A stretch of 64,000 nucleotides of DNA from Thermanaeromonas toyohensis ToBE (lineage in GTDB: Bacteria; Bacillota; DSM-521; Neomoorellales; Neomoorellaceae). Made by a program: the position numbers and the translations under genes. Each line of letters starts with the position of its first letter. Within the stretch, counting starts at the first letter, position 1. The notes under the pieces are model-generated. The model made no database searches. It was given only the letters and a program-made list of their open reading frames with translations, and had not been told where the DNA came from. Below are positions 1 to 7,707 of the stretch, one piece after another. Where the stretch lies: the NCBI RefSeq assembly GCF_900176005.1, contig NZ_LT838272.1, positions 1,197,587 through 1,261,586 on the forward strand, given 5' to 3'.

Positions 1-390
1 ATTAAACGACAAGGTCAAGATATAACTATAATTGCTACTGGGATAATGGTATCCCGGTCCCTTGAAGCGGCCCATATTTTATCTAAAGAAGGCGTAGAGG
101 TAGAAGTTGTAGATCCCCGTACATTGGTGCCGCTAGATAAAGAGACAATTATAAATTCAGTAAAGAAAACAGGGCGGGCGCTAGTAGTACATGAAGGATG
201 TCAGCGTGGAGGTTTCGGTGGGGAAATAGTTGGGTTACTTTGCGAAAGCGAAGCGTTTTACTATCTTGACGCGCCCATATGGAGGGTGGCCGGCAAAAAT
301 ATACCTATCCCCTATAACCGGAGGTTAGAAAGCGCGGCTGTACCCCAAGTACAGGATATTGTAGCAGCAGTAAGGAGGCTGGTGGCCTGA
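1..390 (+). CDS. 2-oxoacid (pyruvate/acetoin) dehydrogenase E1 beta subunit, C-terminal part (5' truncated by window)
   Basis: The reading frame is open from the first base of the window, so the N-terminal, TPP-binding part of the protein lies upstream. The 129 visible residues are the C-terminal transketolase domain of E1 beta subunits: [10 protein letters not shown] at the start, [10 protein letters not shown] in the middle, and [15 protein letters not shown], the typical loop of this family. E1 alpha/beta heterotetramers decarboxylate a 2-oxo acid or acetoin and pass the acyl group to the lipoyl arm of E2. The E2 gene follows with a one-base stop/start overlap, which proves the operon arrangement. 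Whether the substrate is pyruvate, a branched-chain oxo acid or acetoin cannot be decided from this fragment; E1 alpha and E3 are not visible. Confidence 0.9.
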   Translation: MKRQGQDITIIATGIMVSRSLEAAHILSKEGVEVEVVDPRTLVPLDKETIINSVKKTGRALVVHEGCQRGGFGGEIVGLLCESEAFYYLDAPIWRVAGKNIPIPYNRRLESAAVPQVQDIVAAVRRLVA

Positions 391-1487
391 TGTCTTTTGT
401 AATGACTATGCCTAAACTGGGTATGACCATGGAAGAAGGAACTATTCACAAGTGGTGGAAAAACGTGGGGGAGGAAGTAAGACAAGGAGAAATTCTTCTA
501 GAAATCCTTACAGATAAAGTTAATATGGAAGTAGAGGCACCTGTGTCAGGTATACTTAAGGAGATAAAAGCCCAGGAAGGAGAGGTAGTAAAGGTAGACG
601 AACCTATTGCCGTAATTTTATTACCTGAGGAAGAACAAAGAGAAGAAGCTTTTAACTTAGAGCCCCAAAAGGTTAAAGAAGAAAAAGTCAAGGCTACCCC
701 GGCTGCCCGCTATATTGCACAGCAAGCAGGGATAGATTTAAGGAAAGTACAGGGGAGTGGCCCAGCAGGAGAGATCAGGAAAAAAGATGTAGAAGACTTC
801 ATTTCGGATAGGGGAGCCATGGAAGTTGACCTCGTACCTTTGACTGGGGTACGTAAAGTAATTGCCGATAAGATGTTGGCAAGTTATACCAGTATACCCC
901 ATGTCACCTTGGTTACCGAAGCCAAAGCTTCAGAACTAGTTAACCTTTGGATTAAGCTAAAACCCATAGTAGAGCAAATAGCTAGTACCAAATTATCTTT
1001 TACTTCCCTGCTAGCTTACTTCTTGATTAAGGTCTTAAGTAAATATCCTTATATCAATGCCCGCCTAGAAGGGGATAGTATAAAAAGATATAAAGAGGTT
1101 AACTTGGGGATAGCTGTGGATACCCCAGAGGGCTTATTAGTGCCAGTGATAAAAAAAGCAGATAGGATGGGTTTAGGTGAGCTGGCCAAGGCTATAGAAG
1201 AAAAGGTGTATAAAGCCCGGGAAGGGAGGCTTATTCCTGAAGATCTAACAGGAGGTACGTTTACTCTTTCCAATCTAGGTATGTTCGATATAGATTTCTT
1301 TACCCCCATCATAAACAAACCAGAAGTAGGTATCTTGGGTGTAGGGCGGATTAGGGAATTTTCTGGTCAGAAATGGCTAACCTTAAGCCTCTCTTTTGAC
1401 CACCGGGCTTTGGATGGAGGTCCGGCAGCTAGGTTTTTGAAGGCGCTAAAGGAGGTTTTGGAAGATCCTATAAAGGTGATAATCTAG
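390..1487 (+). CDS. Dihydrolipoamide acyltransferase (E2) of 2-oxoacid/acetoin dehydrogenase complex
   Basis: This 365-residue protein has the three-part E2 layout. A single lipoyl domain covers about residues 1-80, with the lipoyl-lysine at K43 in LTDKVNMEVEAP. A peripheral subunit-binding domain lies at about 100-140 (TPAARYIAQQAGIDL, then VQGSGPAGEIRKKDV). The catalytic domain follows, with the active-site motif DHRALDGGPAARFL near the end. It transfers the acyl group from E1 to CoA in the cytoplasm. Its ATG overlaps the E1 beta stop codon by one base. One lipoyl domain and a short total length are usual for Gram-positive acetoin or branched-chain complexes, so the exact substrate stays open. 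The lipB gene lies about 2.3 kb downstream and could supply the octanoyl group used to make the lipoyl cofactor. Confidence 0.92.
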   Translation: MSFVMTMPKLGMTMEEGTIHKWWKNVGEEVRQGEILLEILTDKVNMEVEAPVSGILKEIKAQEGEVVKVDEPIAVILLPEEEQREEAFNLEPQKVKEEKVKATPAARYIAQQAGIDLRKVQGSGPAGEIRKKDVEDFISDRGAMEVDLVPLTGVRKVIADKMLASYTSIPHVTLVTEAKASELVNLWIKLKPIVEQIASTKLSFTSLLAYFLIKVLSKYPYINARLEGDSIKRYKEVNLGIAVDTPEGLLVPVIKKADRMGLGELAKAIEEKVYKAREGRLIPEDLTGGTFTLSNLGMFDIDFFTPIINKPEVGILGVGRIREFSGQKWLTLSLSFDHRALDGGPAARFLKALKEVLEDPIKVII

Positions 1488-1556
1488 TTACCTGGGCAGA
1501 AAGGGGAAAATTTTGATATAGTAGAGATAGTAACACTTAAAGAAGGTGATATAGCT

Positions 1557-1886
1557 ATGAAAAAGATTGAAGTAGAGCTTTTCTGCCCCCAATGTTTGGA
1601 GAACACTGTGCATAGGGCAACTTGTGTAGGGGATTTCCTCCTAACCTTAGAATGTTCTAATTGCGGTAAAAAGACTAGGGTAAGCCGCCGGGTGCCGGTT
1701 AAAGAGTTAACCCAGGACTTTTTAGAGAGGCTAATGACCAAGCCTTTAAGGATTACAGAGGAGCTCCGCCGTTCTCCGCACAAAACTCTTTTATCTTTAC
1801 CTAGAAGGGCTATAACCAAACCCTTACGCCTAATGCAGGAAGTAATGGATGATTTGGGGTTGCTCGGGAGGGAGAGGAAAAGTTAA
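1557..1886 (+). CDS. Small zinc-ribbon protein of unknown function
   Basis: I do not recognise a named family. The 109-residue product has two CxxC pairs, FCPQCLENT at about residues 9-18 and CSNCGKK at about 35-41, which is the layout of a rubredoxin-like zinc ribbon. The remaining 65 residues are basic and proline-containing without a clear domain. The ATG is preceded by AGAAGGTGAT. The stop codon overlaps the ATG of ptsH by one base, so the gene is co-transcribed and probably translationally coupled with the PTS genes. A role in metal or nucleic-acid binding is only a guess. Confidence 0.75.
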   Translation: MKKIEVELFCPQCLENTVHRATCVGDFLLTLECSNCGKKTRVSRRVPVKELTQDFLERLMTKPLRITEELRRSPHKTLLSLPRRAITKPLRLMQEVMDDLGLLGRERKS

Positions 1887-2164
1887 TGGTAGCTAAAGAA
1901 GCTGTTCTGCTAAACGAAGCCGGCCTGCATGCACGACCGGCTGCTCTTTTTGTTCAGGAGGCCAAGAAGTTTAAGAGCAAGATCATAGTGCATAAAGGAG
2001 ATAAACAAGCAGATGCCAAAAGCATTTTAGGGATTATAAGCCTGGCGGTTACTAAAGGGACTTCGATAGTAATAACCGCTGAAGGAGAAGATGAGAAAGA
2101 AGCAGTAGAGACTCTAGTGGGCCTTATTAACAGTAAATTTGGAGAAGGGATGAAAAATGATTAA
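1886..2164 (+). CDS. ptsH: Phosphocarrier protein HPr
   Basis: HPr accepts phosphate from Enzyme I on a histidine and hands it to sugar-specific EIIA domains. The 92-residue sequence has the active-site histidine H15 in AGLHARPAALFV. It also has the regulatory serine S46 in AKSILGI, the site used by HPr kinase/phosphorylase in low-GC Gram-positive bacteria. That serine suggests that carbon catabolite control through CcpA-type signalling is possible here, although no kinase or EII gene lies in the window. The gene overlaps the zinc-ribbon gene by one base and ptsI by eight bases. Confidence 0.95.
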   Translation: MVAKEAVLLNEAGLHARPAALFVQEAKKFKSKIIVHKGDKQADAKSILGIISLAVTKGTSIVITAEGEDEKEAVETLVGLINSKFGEGMKND

Positions 2165-3851
2165 AGGATTATCGATTTCGCCAGGAATAGGCATAGGAAA
2201 AATTTACAAGTTAGGCGGTATGCAGGTTGATATTCTGGAAAGGACTATTTCTGAAGAAGAAATACCAGGAGAAATGAAAAGGTTAGAGGAAGCCCTTGAT
2301 AAAGCTAAAGTAGAACTTAAAGAGCTAGTTTTAAAATCTCGGGAAAAAATAGGAAAAGAAGAGGCCCAAATTTTTGAAGCCCACTTACTTATCCTTGAGG
2401 ATCCCAGTTTAACTGACAAGATAACAGAAAAGATTAAAGGAGAAAAGAAGAATGCTTCCTGGGCAGTGAAGGAAGCAGTAGAAGAGGTAGCCCGAACCTT
2501 TGAAGCTCTAGATGATGAATACTTCCGGGCTAGGGCAGTGGATATACGGGATATTGGAGAAAGGCTTATAAATTTCTTAGAAAGTGGGCATAGAAGAACA
2601 GGGGAGATTCCCCCTGGTTCAGTCGTTGCAGCTAAGGAACTGACGCCTTCAGAGACAGCTTCCTTTTCAGCGGAAATTATAAGAGGGATTTTAACTGAAA
2701 AGGGAGGACCTACTAGCCATGCAGCTATTGTAGCCCGGGCTCTGGGGATCCCTGCCATATCTAGCCTTCCCGGACTTATGGATAAGGTAAACGATGGGGA
2801 CATAGTGGTGCTAGATGGTACAGAGGGAGTGGTATATTTAAATCCCAGTGAAGAGCTTATCCTAGAATTTGAAGAAAAAAGAAAAAAGCTTAAGCAACAG
2901 CAAGAACTGCTGATCTGGGGTGGTCCTGCAGCGACCAAGGATGGTAAAAGAGTAGAACTTGCCGCCAATATAAGAGACCCTAGGGAGGCGAAAGCGGCCA
3001 TAAAACAGGGGGCTGAGGGCATCGGACTTTTCCGGACGGAATTTTTATTTATAAATCGTGAGCAGCCTCCCAGCGAAGAGGAACAATTTGAAACATACCG
3101 GGAAGTATTGGAACTGATGGAAGGAAGACCAGTAGTTGTTCGTACCTTGGATATCGGCGGAGATAAGCCCCTGCCTTATTTAGACCTGGCCCAGGAAGAA
3201 AATCCCTTTTTGGGATTAAGAGGTATAAGGTTAACCTTAAAGTACCGGGATTTATTTAAGACCCAGCTTAAGGCTTTACTCCGGGCTTCCCTTTATGGCA
3301 ACTTAAAGATAATGTACCCGATGGTGGCCAGTATAGAGGAGGTAAGGGAGGCTAAGAAGATACTAGAAGAAGCCAAGAATGAAGTAAATAAATGGGCACC
3401 GGTAGAAATAGGGATAATGATTGAAACCCCGGCCGCTGCTTTATCTGCAGATATATTAGCTCGCGAGGTAGATTTCTTTAGCATCGGTACCAATGATCTT
3501 ACCCAGTATACTCTGGCGGTAGACCGGGGAAATGAAGAAGTAACGGCTTTATACGATCCTTATCACCCCGCTATCTTACGGCTTATATATACTACAGTAG
3601 AAGCAGCTCACAAGTTTAACAAATGGGTAGGTCTGTGCGGTGAGCTAGGGGGAGAAGTGACAGCAGCGGCCCTCTTGGTGGGACTAGGCCTAGATGAGAT
3701 AAGCATGAGCCCTATTTTTATACCCCAAGTAAAACAGGCTATCCTCCATCTTTCTTATGAAGAGGCTAGAAAGCTCGCTTTAAAAGCCTTAGAACTCTTA
3801 AGCGGACAGGAAGTCCGGGAATTGTTATATGCAGGAACTAAAGGTTATTGA
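2157..3851 (+). CDS. ptsI: Phosphoenolpyruvate-protein phosphotransferase (PTS Enzyme I)
   Basis: Enzyme I takes phosphate from PEP and transfers it to HPr. At 564 residues it has the usual length. The N-terminal HPr-binding helical region precedes the phospho-histidine H188 in GGPTSHAAIVARALGIPA. The C-terminal PEP-binding barrel shows GIGLFRTEFLF, the metal/PEP motif FSIGTNDLTQYTLAVDR, and the catalytic cysteine in GLCGELGGE. The start overlaps ptsH and the end overlaps lipB by 23 bases. A 75-bp stretch of its 3' part (3628-3702) is repeated at 4575-4649. No EII transporter gene is linked, so the pair may serve distant transporters or mainly a regulatory role. Confidence 0.96.
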   Translation: MIKGLSISPGIGIGKIYKLGGMQVDILERTISEEEIPGEMKRLEEALDKAKVELKELVLKSREKIGKEEAQIFEAHLLILEDPSLTDKITEKIKGEKKNASWAVKEAVEEVARTFEALDDEYFRARAVDIRDIGERLINFLESGHRRTGEIPPGSVVAAKELTPSETASFSAEIIRGILTEKGGPTSHAAIVARALGIPAISSLPGLMDKVNDGDIVVLDGTEGVVYLNPSEELILEFEEKRKKLKQQQELLIWGGPAATKDGKRVELAANIRDPREAKAAIKQGAEGIGLFRTEFLFINREQPPSEEEQFETYREVLELMEGRPVVVRTLDIGGDKPLPYLDLAQEENPFLGLRGIRLTLKYRDLFKTQLKALLRASLYGNLKIMYPMVASIEEVREAKKILEEAKNEVNKWAPVEIGIMIETPAAALSADILAREVDFFSIGTNDLTQYTLAVDRGNEEVTALYDPYHPAILRLIYTTVEAAHKFNKWVGLCGELGGEVTAAALLVGLGLDEISMSPIFIPQVKQAILHLSYEEARKLALKALELLSGQEVRELLYAGTKGY

Positions 3852-4470
3852 TCTGGGCAGAAAAGATTATCTGTCCACTTACGAGCTTCAGCTTGAGCTA
3901 GTAGACAAGCGGATCAGAGGAGAGATAGGTGATGTATTGGTTTTAGTAGAACATTTCCCCCCTGTAATAACCCTGGGTCGAAGTAGTAAAAAAGAGCATC
4001 TCCTGGTGGGCCCAGAAGTTTTAAAGGAGCTGGGGATAGAGCTTGTGGAAGTGGACCGGGGTGGTGATATCACCTACCACGGTCCGGGCCAGATAGTAGG
4101 TTACCCTATCTTAGACTTAAACTATTATGGAAAAGATTTACACAGGTTATTGAGGCTTTATGAGGAAGTGATGCTTAAGGTAGTAGCTAGTTATGGGTTA
4201 ATAGGTAGCCGTAAACAAGGGCTAACAGGAGCTTGGGTGGGGGATAAAAAGATTGGTGCTATAGGAGTGGCTGTAAAGCGTTGGGTAACTTACCACGGGT
4301 TTGCTTTTAATGTACAGGCAACCTTAGAAAACTTTTCTCTGATCGTGCCTTGTGGGTTGCAGGATTATGGGGTTACCTCTTTAGAAGATTTAATAGGGCG
4401 CCCTGTACCTATGGAAGAAGTTAAAGAACGGCTCCTTAAAGCTTTTAGAGAGGTGTTTGGTTTCTTTTAG
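3829..4470 (+). CDS. lipB: Octanoyltransferase LipB (lipoate biosynthesis)
   Basis: LipB moves the octanoyl group from octanoyl-ACP to the lipoyl domains of target proteins, after which LipA inserts sulfur. The 213-residue protein carries the family motif RGGDITYHGPGQIVGYP at 77-93, the catalytic lysine K141 in GDKKIGAIG, and the acyl-cysteine C175 in LIVPCGLQDYGVTSL. Its first 23 bases overlap the ptsI end in a different frame, so it is probably co-expressed with the PTS genes. The E2 protein encoded upstream, with lipoyl site K43, is an obvious substrate. lipA is not in the window. Confidence 0.94.
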   Translation: MQELKVIDLGRKDYLSTYELQLELVDKRIRGEIGDVLVLVEHFPPVITLGRSSKKEHLLVGPEVLKELGIELVEVDRGGDITYHGPGQIVGYPILDLNYYGKDLHRLLRLYEEVMLKVVASYGLIGSRKQGLTGAWVGDKKIGAIGVAVKRWVTYHGFAFNVQATLENFSLIVPCGLQDYGVTSLEDLIGRPVPMEEVKERLLKAFREVFGFF

Positions 4471-4537
4471 GTTACCAGGGCTTCGCTAAGGTAGAAGATT
4501 TAGGTACAACGCCAATGCCGCGCTCAAATAATAACTT

Positions 4538-4566
4538 TGTGATATCACAGGGAATGTGATATAACA
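4538..4566 (+). promoter_or_regulatory. Operator-like palindrome pair, possible promoter
   Basis: A perfect 12-bp palindrome TGTGATATCACA (4538-4549) is followed 17 bp on by a near copy, TGTGATATAACA (4555-4566). The spacing also fits a promoter: TTGTGA at 4537-4542, a 17-bp gap, then TATAAC at 4560-4565. The arrangement suggests a dimeric repressor covering a promoter. The regulator is not identified, and the CRP/FNR-like look of the half-site TGTGA is only a resemblance. Confidence 0.4.
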
Positions 4567-4574
4567 AAATAAGT

Positions 4575-4649
4575 TAGGTCTGTGCGGTGAGCTAGGGGGA
4601 GAAGTGACAGCAGCGGCCCTTTTAGTGGGACTAGGCCTAGATGAGATAA
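4575..4649 (+). repeat. 75-bp partial copy of the ptsI 3' region
   Basis: Bases 4575-4649 match 3628-3702 inside ptsI with only two differences (C to T and G to A, both silent-type changes relative to the ptsI frame). Beyond 4649 the similarity fades, with a possible small indel. The copy is 947 bp from the source, has no start codon or ribosome binding site of its own, and cannot make Enzyme I. It is best read as a small duplication scar left between lipB and the riboswitch. Confidence 0.85.
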
Positions 4650-4668
4650 CGCTAGAGCCACACCTCTA

Positions 4669-4698
4669 TTGACACCAGGGGAAATCATATACTAAAAT
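4669..4698 (+). promoter_or_regulatory. Sigma-A-type promoter for the bza operon leader
   Basis: A perfect -35 box TTGACA (4669-4674) is followed after 18 bp by TAAAAT (4693-4698). Transcription would begin around 4705, just before the cobalamin riboswitch. The -35 box lies about 20 bp beyond the ptsI-derived repeat. Confidence 0.6.
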
Positions 4699-4725
4699 CA
4701 TAAACGAAAAAATTAATAAAGATAA

Positions 4726-4920
4726 CCCGGCCAGGTGCCCGTCTAGGGAGAATAGGGAATTGGGTGTGAATCCCAAGCGGTCCCGCCACTGTAACCGGGG
4801 AGCGAACCTAAAAGAAGGCCACTGTTCCTTAACCCGGAGGGTAGAAGTTTAGCTACCGGGGAAGGGGGATGGGAAGGCGCAGGGGAGCAAGGATCCGGGA
4901 GCCAGGAGACCTGCCTGGTC
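4726..4920 (+). promoter_or_regulatory. Cobalamin riboswitch (B12 element)
   Basis: The leader contains the conserved B12 box GCCAGGAGACCTGCC at 4901-4915. Upstream lie the other conserved blocks of the class: GGTGCCCG near 4735, GGGAA followed by GGTGTGAATCCC (about 4755-4774), and GCGGTCCCGCCACTGTAACC (about 4777-4796). CCAGG (4731-4735) and CCTGG (4914-4918) can close the P1 helix. Binding of adenosyl- or other cobamides should switch off the downstream operon. Exact boundaries are approximate. Confidence 0.95.
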
Positions 4921-4974
4921 GTAAGGAGTACACCTTCTCGCGGAAAGAAGGTGGGAAGCCCTGAGGATGATGGT

Positions 4975-5005
4975 AAAGTTCTCAGCGATGCTGGGAACTT
5001 TTTTA
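4975..5005 (+). terminator. Intrinsic terminator of the cobalamin riboswitch
   Basis: AAAGTTC-T-CAGC (4975-4986) pairs with GCTG-G-GAACTTT (4990-5001) around a three-base loop, including one T-G pair, and runs into a T stretch. A second hairpin, CACCTTCT/AGAAGGTG (4931-4938 with 4946-4953), lies between aptamer and terminator and may be part of the switch. The terminator precedes the bzaA ribosome binding site, so control is most likely by premature termination. Confidence 0.85.
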
Positions 5006-5041
5006 TTTTACTTATTTAAAGGTAAAGGAGGTAGCCGCTCC

Positions 5042-6340
5042 ATGACTCAACTGACCAGCGCCCGGCAAGGAATAATTACACCAGAAATGGAGGAGGTGGC
5101 TCTCAAAGAGGGGGTTACCCCGGAATTTATAAGGCAGGGAGTGGCCGAGGGAACCATAGTAATCCCCCGCAATGTTAAGCGCCGGAATATAGTTCCTATA
5201 GGTATCGGAAAAGGGCTTAGAACTAAGGTAAGCGCAAGTGTGGGGTTGTATGGAGACAGGGCAGAAATGGGGGTAGAAATAGCTAAAATTAAAGCAGCAG
5301 TAGAAGCGGGCGCGGATGCTATTATGGACCTTAGTGTAAGCGGGGATATCAACGCCATGCGCGAGGCTTCCCTCACCTCTACGCCTACTCCTGTTGGTAC
5401 CTTACCTATCTACCAGGCCTTTGCCGAAGCGGCTAGAAAATATGGATCTTCACTCAAAATGGAAGTGGAAGAACTGTTTGAAGTTATCGAGCGCCAGGCT
5501 GCCGAAGGCGTAGATTTTTTCGGGCTACATTGCGGACTCACCATGGAAATAGTGGAGCGGGCCCAAAGGGAAGGGAGAGTAGATCCCTTAGTGAGCTACG
5601 GGGGTTCCCATCTTATGGGATGGATGTTGTATCACCGCAAGGAAAATCCCTTGTATGAGCACTACGATCGCCTTCTGGCTATCGCCTATAAATATGATGT
5701 TACTTTAAGCTTAGCCGATGGGATGCGACCGGGGTGCTTGGCCGACTCTTTAGATGGGGCCCAGGTACAGGAACTGGTGGTCTTAGGGGAATTGGTAAGG
5801 AGGGCTAGAAAAGCAGGCGTACAAGTAATGGTTAAAGGGCCGGGGCATGTTCCTTTAAATAAACTTAAAACTACTATAGCGCTTGAGAAAAGCCTTTGCC
5901 AAGGAGCACCCTACTTCGTTTTCGGCCCTGTTGTTACAGATATTGCTGCAGGCTATGACCACATAAGCGCGGCCATAGGGGGGGCTATCAGCGCTTGGGC
6001 GGGCGCGGAGTTTATTTGCTATGTAACTTCCGCCGAGCATCTAGGCCTACCTGATATAGAGCAGGTGCGGGAAGGTGTGATAGCTGCGCGCATCGCTGCC
6101 CACGCCGCTGATCTAGCCAAGGGGGCATCTAAAGCTTACGACTGGGATTTAGCCCTTTCCCGAGCCAGAAAAGAGTTAGATTGGCAGAAACAGATTTCCT
6201 TAGCCATTGACCCCGAACGGGCAAGTAAGTTGCGTAGGGAAAGAAGCGAGGCTTCTTCGTTGGCTTGTACTATGTGTGGTAAGTACTGTGCTATGGCTAT
6301 TGTGTCCCATTATTTAGGAACTCCTAGGCTTAGCTGTTAG
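5042..6340 (+). CDS. bzaA: ThiC-family 5-hydroxybenzimidazole synthase subunit BzaA
   Basis: This 432-residue radical SAM protein belongs to the ThiC superfamily. An in-frame ATG exists at 4967, but it lies inside the riboswitch terminator. The ATG at 5042 follows AAAGGAGG at a good distance and gives the usual N-terminus. The C-terminus has the cluster-binding cysteines as CTMCGKYC, a CX2CX3C spacing. Context decides the function. The gene is under a B12 riboswitch, is followed by a second ThiC paralogue and by cobS, cobT, an O-methyltransferase and a B12-type radical SAM protein, and no thiamin genes are nearby. BzaA and BzaB are known to convert the purine precursor AIR to 5-hydroxybenzimidazole. 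A role as plain phosphomethylpyrimidine synthase is the alternative. Confidence 0.85.
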   Translation: MTQLTSARQGIITPEMEEVALKEGVTPEFIRQGVAEGTIVIPRNVKRRNIVPIGIGKGLRTKVSASVGLYGDRAEMGVEIAKIKAAVEAGADAIMDLSVSGDINAMREASLTSTPTPVGTLPIYQAFAEAARKYGSSLKMEVEELFEVIERQAAEGVDFFGLHCGLTMEIVERAQREGRVDPLVSYGGSHLMGWMLYHRKENPLYEHYDRLLAIAYKYDVTLSLADGMRPGCLADSLDGAQVQELVVLGELVRRARKAGVQVMVKGPGHVPLNKLKTTIALEKSLCQGAPYFVFGPVVTDIAAGYDHISAAIGGAISAWAGAEFICYVTSAEHLGLPDIEQVREGVIAARIAAHAADLAKGASKAYDWDLALSRARKELDWQKQISLAIDPERASKLRRERSEASSLACTMCGKYCAMAIVSHYLGTPRLSC

Positions 6341-6412
6341 ACTCCTCAGTAGCAAGGTAAGGCATAGTGAGAGGTTAAAAGAACCCGCAATAAAAAAGAA
6401 AGGGTGATAGTA

Positions 6413-7702
6413 ATGACCCAGGTCCTGGCTGCACGTGCAGGGAAGATAACTTCTGAGATGGAGTGGGTCGCTGCCCAGGAAGGTGTAGACGTAAAGTTTG
6501 TCCAGAGGGGTGTTGCCGAAGGCAGAATAGTTATCCCCCGCAATGTAAAACGTAAAGAATTTAACTACTGCGGTATAGGAGAGGGGCTGCGGGTAAAGGT
6601 GAACGCCCTTATCGGTACTTCCAGCGACCGTTCCGATCCAGCTATGGAGGAGAAAAAGTTGGCCGCGGCGGAGGCGGCGGGGTGCGATGCTGTGATGGAT
6701 TTAAGCACAGGCGGAGATATCGATGCCATGAGGCGCCTCGTGCTGGAAAAGGCTCATGTAGCAGTGGGGACCGTACCCCTTTACCAGGCGGCTATTGAGG
6801 CTATTGAAAAACATGGGAGCATCGTAGCTATGACGCCCGAGGATATGTTTGAAGCAATTGAAAAGCAGGCTGCCGATGGTGTTGATTTTATGGCCATACA
6901 TTGCGCTTTAAATTTTGATATTATCAAGCGTCTTCAAGGTAGTGGCCGGGTTACAGATATCGTAAGCCGGGGAGGAGCTTTTCTTACAGGCTGGATGTTA
7001 TATAACAATAAGGAAAATCCTTTATATGAACAGTTTGACCGCTTGCTTGAGATCTTAAAGAAATATGACGTTACCTTAAGCCTGGGTGACGCCGTCCGTC
7101 CCGGTTCTACTGCTGATTCCCTAGATGGACTCCAGCTCATGGGGCTTATAACCGCCGGTGAACTTGTGGCCCGCGCCCGGGCAGCCGGAGTCCAGGTGAT
7201 GGTAGAAGGACCGGGACACGTACCTTTGCACCACATTGAGACTACCATATTGCTACAAAAGCGTTTATGCGGTGGTGCGCCCTATTTTATCCTAGGAACT
7301 CTACCTACGGATGTAGCCCCGGGATACGATCATATTGTGGCAGCTATAGGCGGGGCCCTTGCTGCTTATGCCGGAGCCGATTTTTTATGCTATGTAACAC
7401 CTGCTGAACATTTGGGATTGCCTACTGAAGAAGATGTGAAAGAAGGGGTTATGGCAGCCCGTATCGCCGCCCAGGCAGCGGATCTGGCCAGGGGTAATAA
7501 GCGGGCCTGGCAAAGGAATGTAGAAATGGCCCAGGCCCGGGTAAATGGAGATGTAAAAACTCAAATTAGGCTTTCCCTGGACCCGGAGAAGGTAAAGTCG
7601 GCCTTGGGTAATTTAGCCCCAGACCAGCCTTGCGTTATGTGTGGGAAAGAATGCGCAGTTAAGATCGCGGCCCAGTATTTTGGTATAAACTTAAGGAGTT
7701 GA
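6413..7702 (+). CDS. bzaB: ThiC-family 5-hydroxybenzimidazole synthase subunit BzaB
   Basis: This is the second ThiC paralogue, 429 residues from the ATG at 6413; a GTG nine bases upstream is possible but less well placed relative to AAAGGG. It aligns with BzaA along its whole length (for example RNVKR near the start, ENPLYEQFDRLLEI, VMVEGPGHVPL, GGAPYF) and ends with CVMCGKEC, again CX2CX3C. In characterised bza operons BzaA and BzaB act together, so two adjacent thiC-like genes are the expected signature. It follows bzaA after 72 bases and ends next to the cobS start. Which copy corresponds to BzaA and which to BzaB is taken from gene order. Confidence 0.83.
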   Translation: MTQVLAARAGKITSEMEWVAAQEGVDVKFVQRGVAEGRIVIPRNVKRKEFNYCGIGEGLRVKVNALIGTSSDRSDPAMEEKKLAAAEAAGCDAVMDLSTGGDIDAMRRLVLEKAHVAVGTVPLYQAAIEAIEKHGSIVAMTPEDMFEAIEKQAADGVDFMAIHCALNFDIIKRLQGSGRVTDIVSRGGAFLTGWMLYNNKENPLYEQFDRLLEILKKYDVTLSLGDAVRPGSTADSLDGLQLMGLITAGELVARARAAGVQVMVEGPGHVPLHHIETTILLQKRLCGGAPYFILGTLPTDVAPGYDHIVAAIGGALAAYAGADFLCYVTPAEHLGLPTEEDVKEGVMAARIAAQAADLARGNKRAWQRNVEMAQARVNGDVKTQIRLSLDPEKVKSALGNLAPDQPCVMCGKECAVKIAAQYFGINLRS

Positions 7703-7707
7703 AAGGC

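Noticed and set aside
2204-3022. Long open frame antisense to ptsI
   Set aside because: It is serine-rich shadow coding opposite a well-conserved gene and has no ribosome site; similar antisense frames across the window were dropped for the same reason.
4967-5041. In-frame ATG upstream of bzaA giving a 25-residue hydrophobic N-terminal extension
   Set aside because: The extension is encoded by the riboswitch terminator hairpin and has no ribosome site; the ATG at 5042 follows AAAGGAGG.
5042-7702. Two copies of thiamin ThiC
   Set aside because: The B12 riboswitch, the adjacent cobS and cobT and the absence of thiamin genes fit BzaA/BzaB better.
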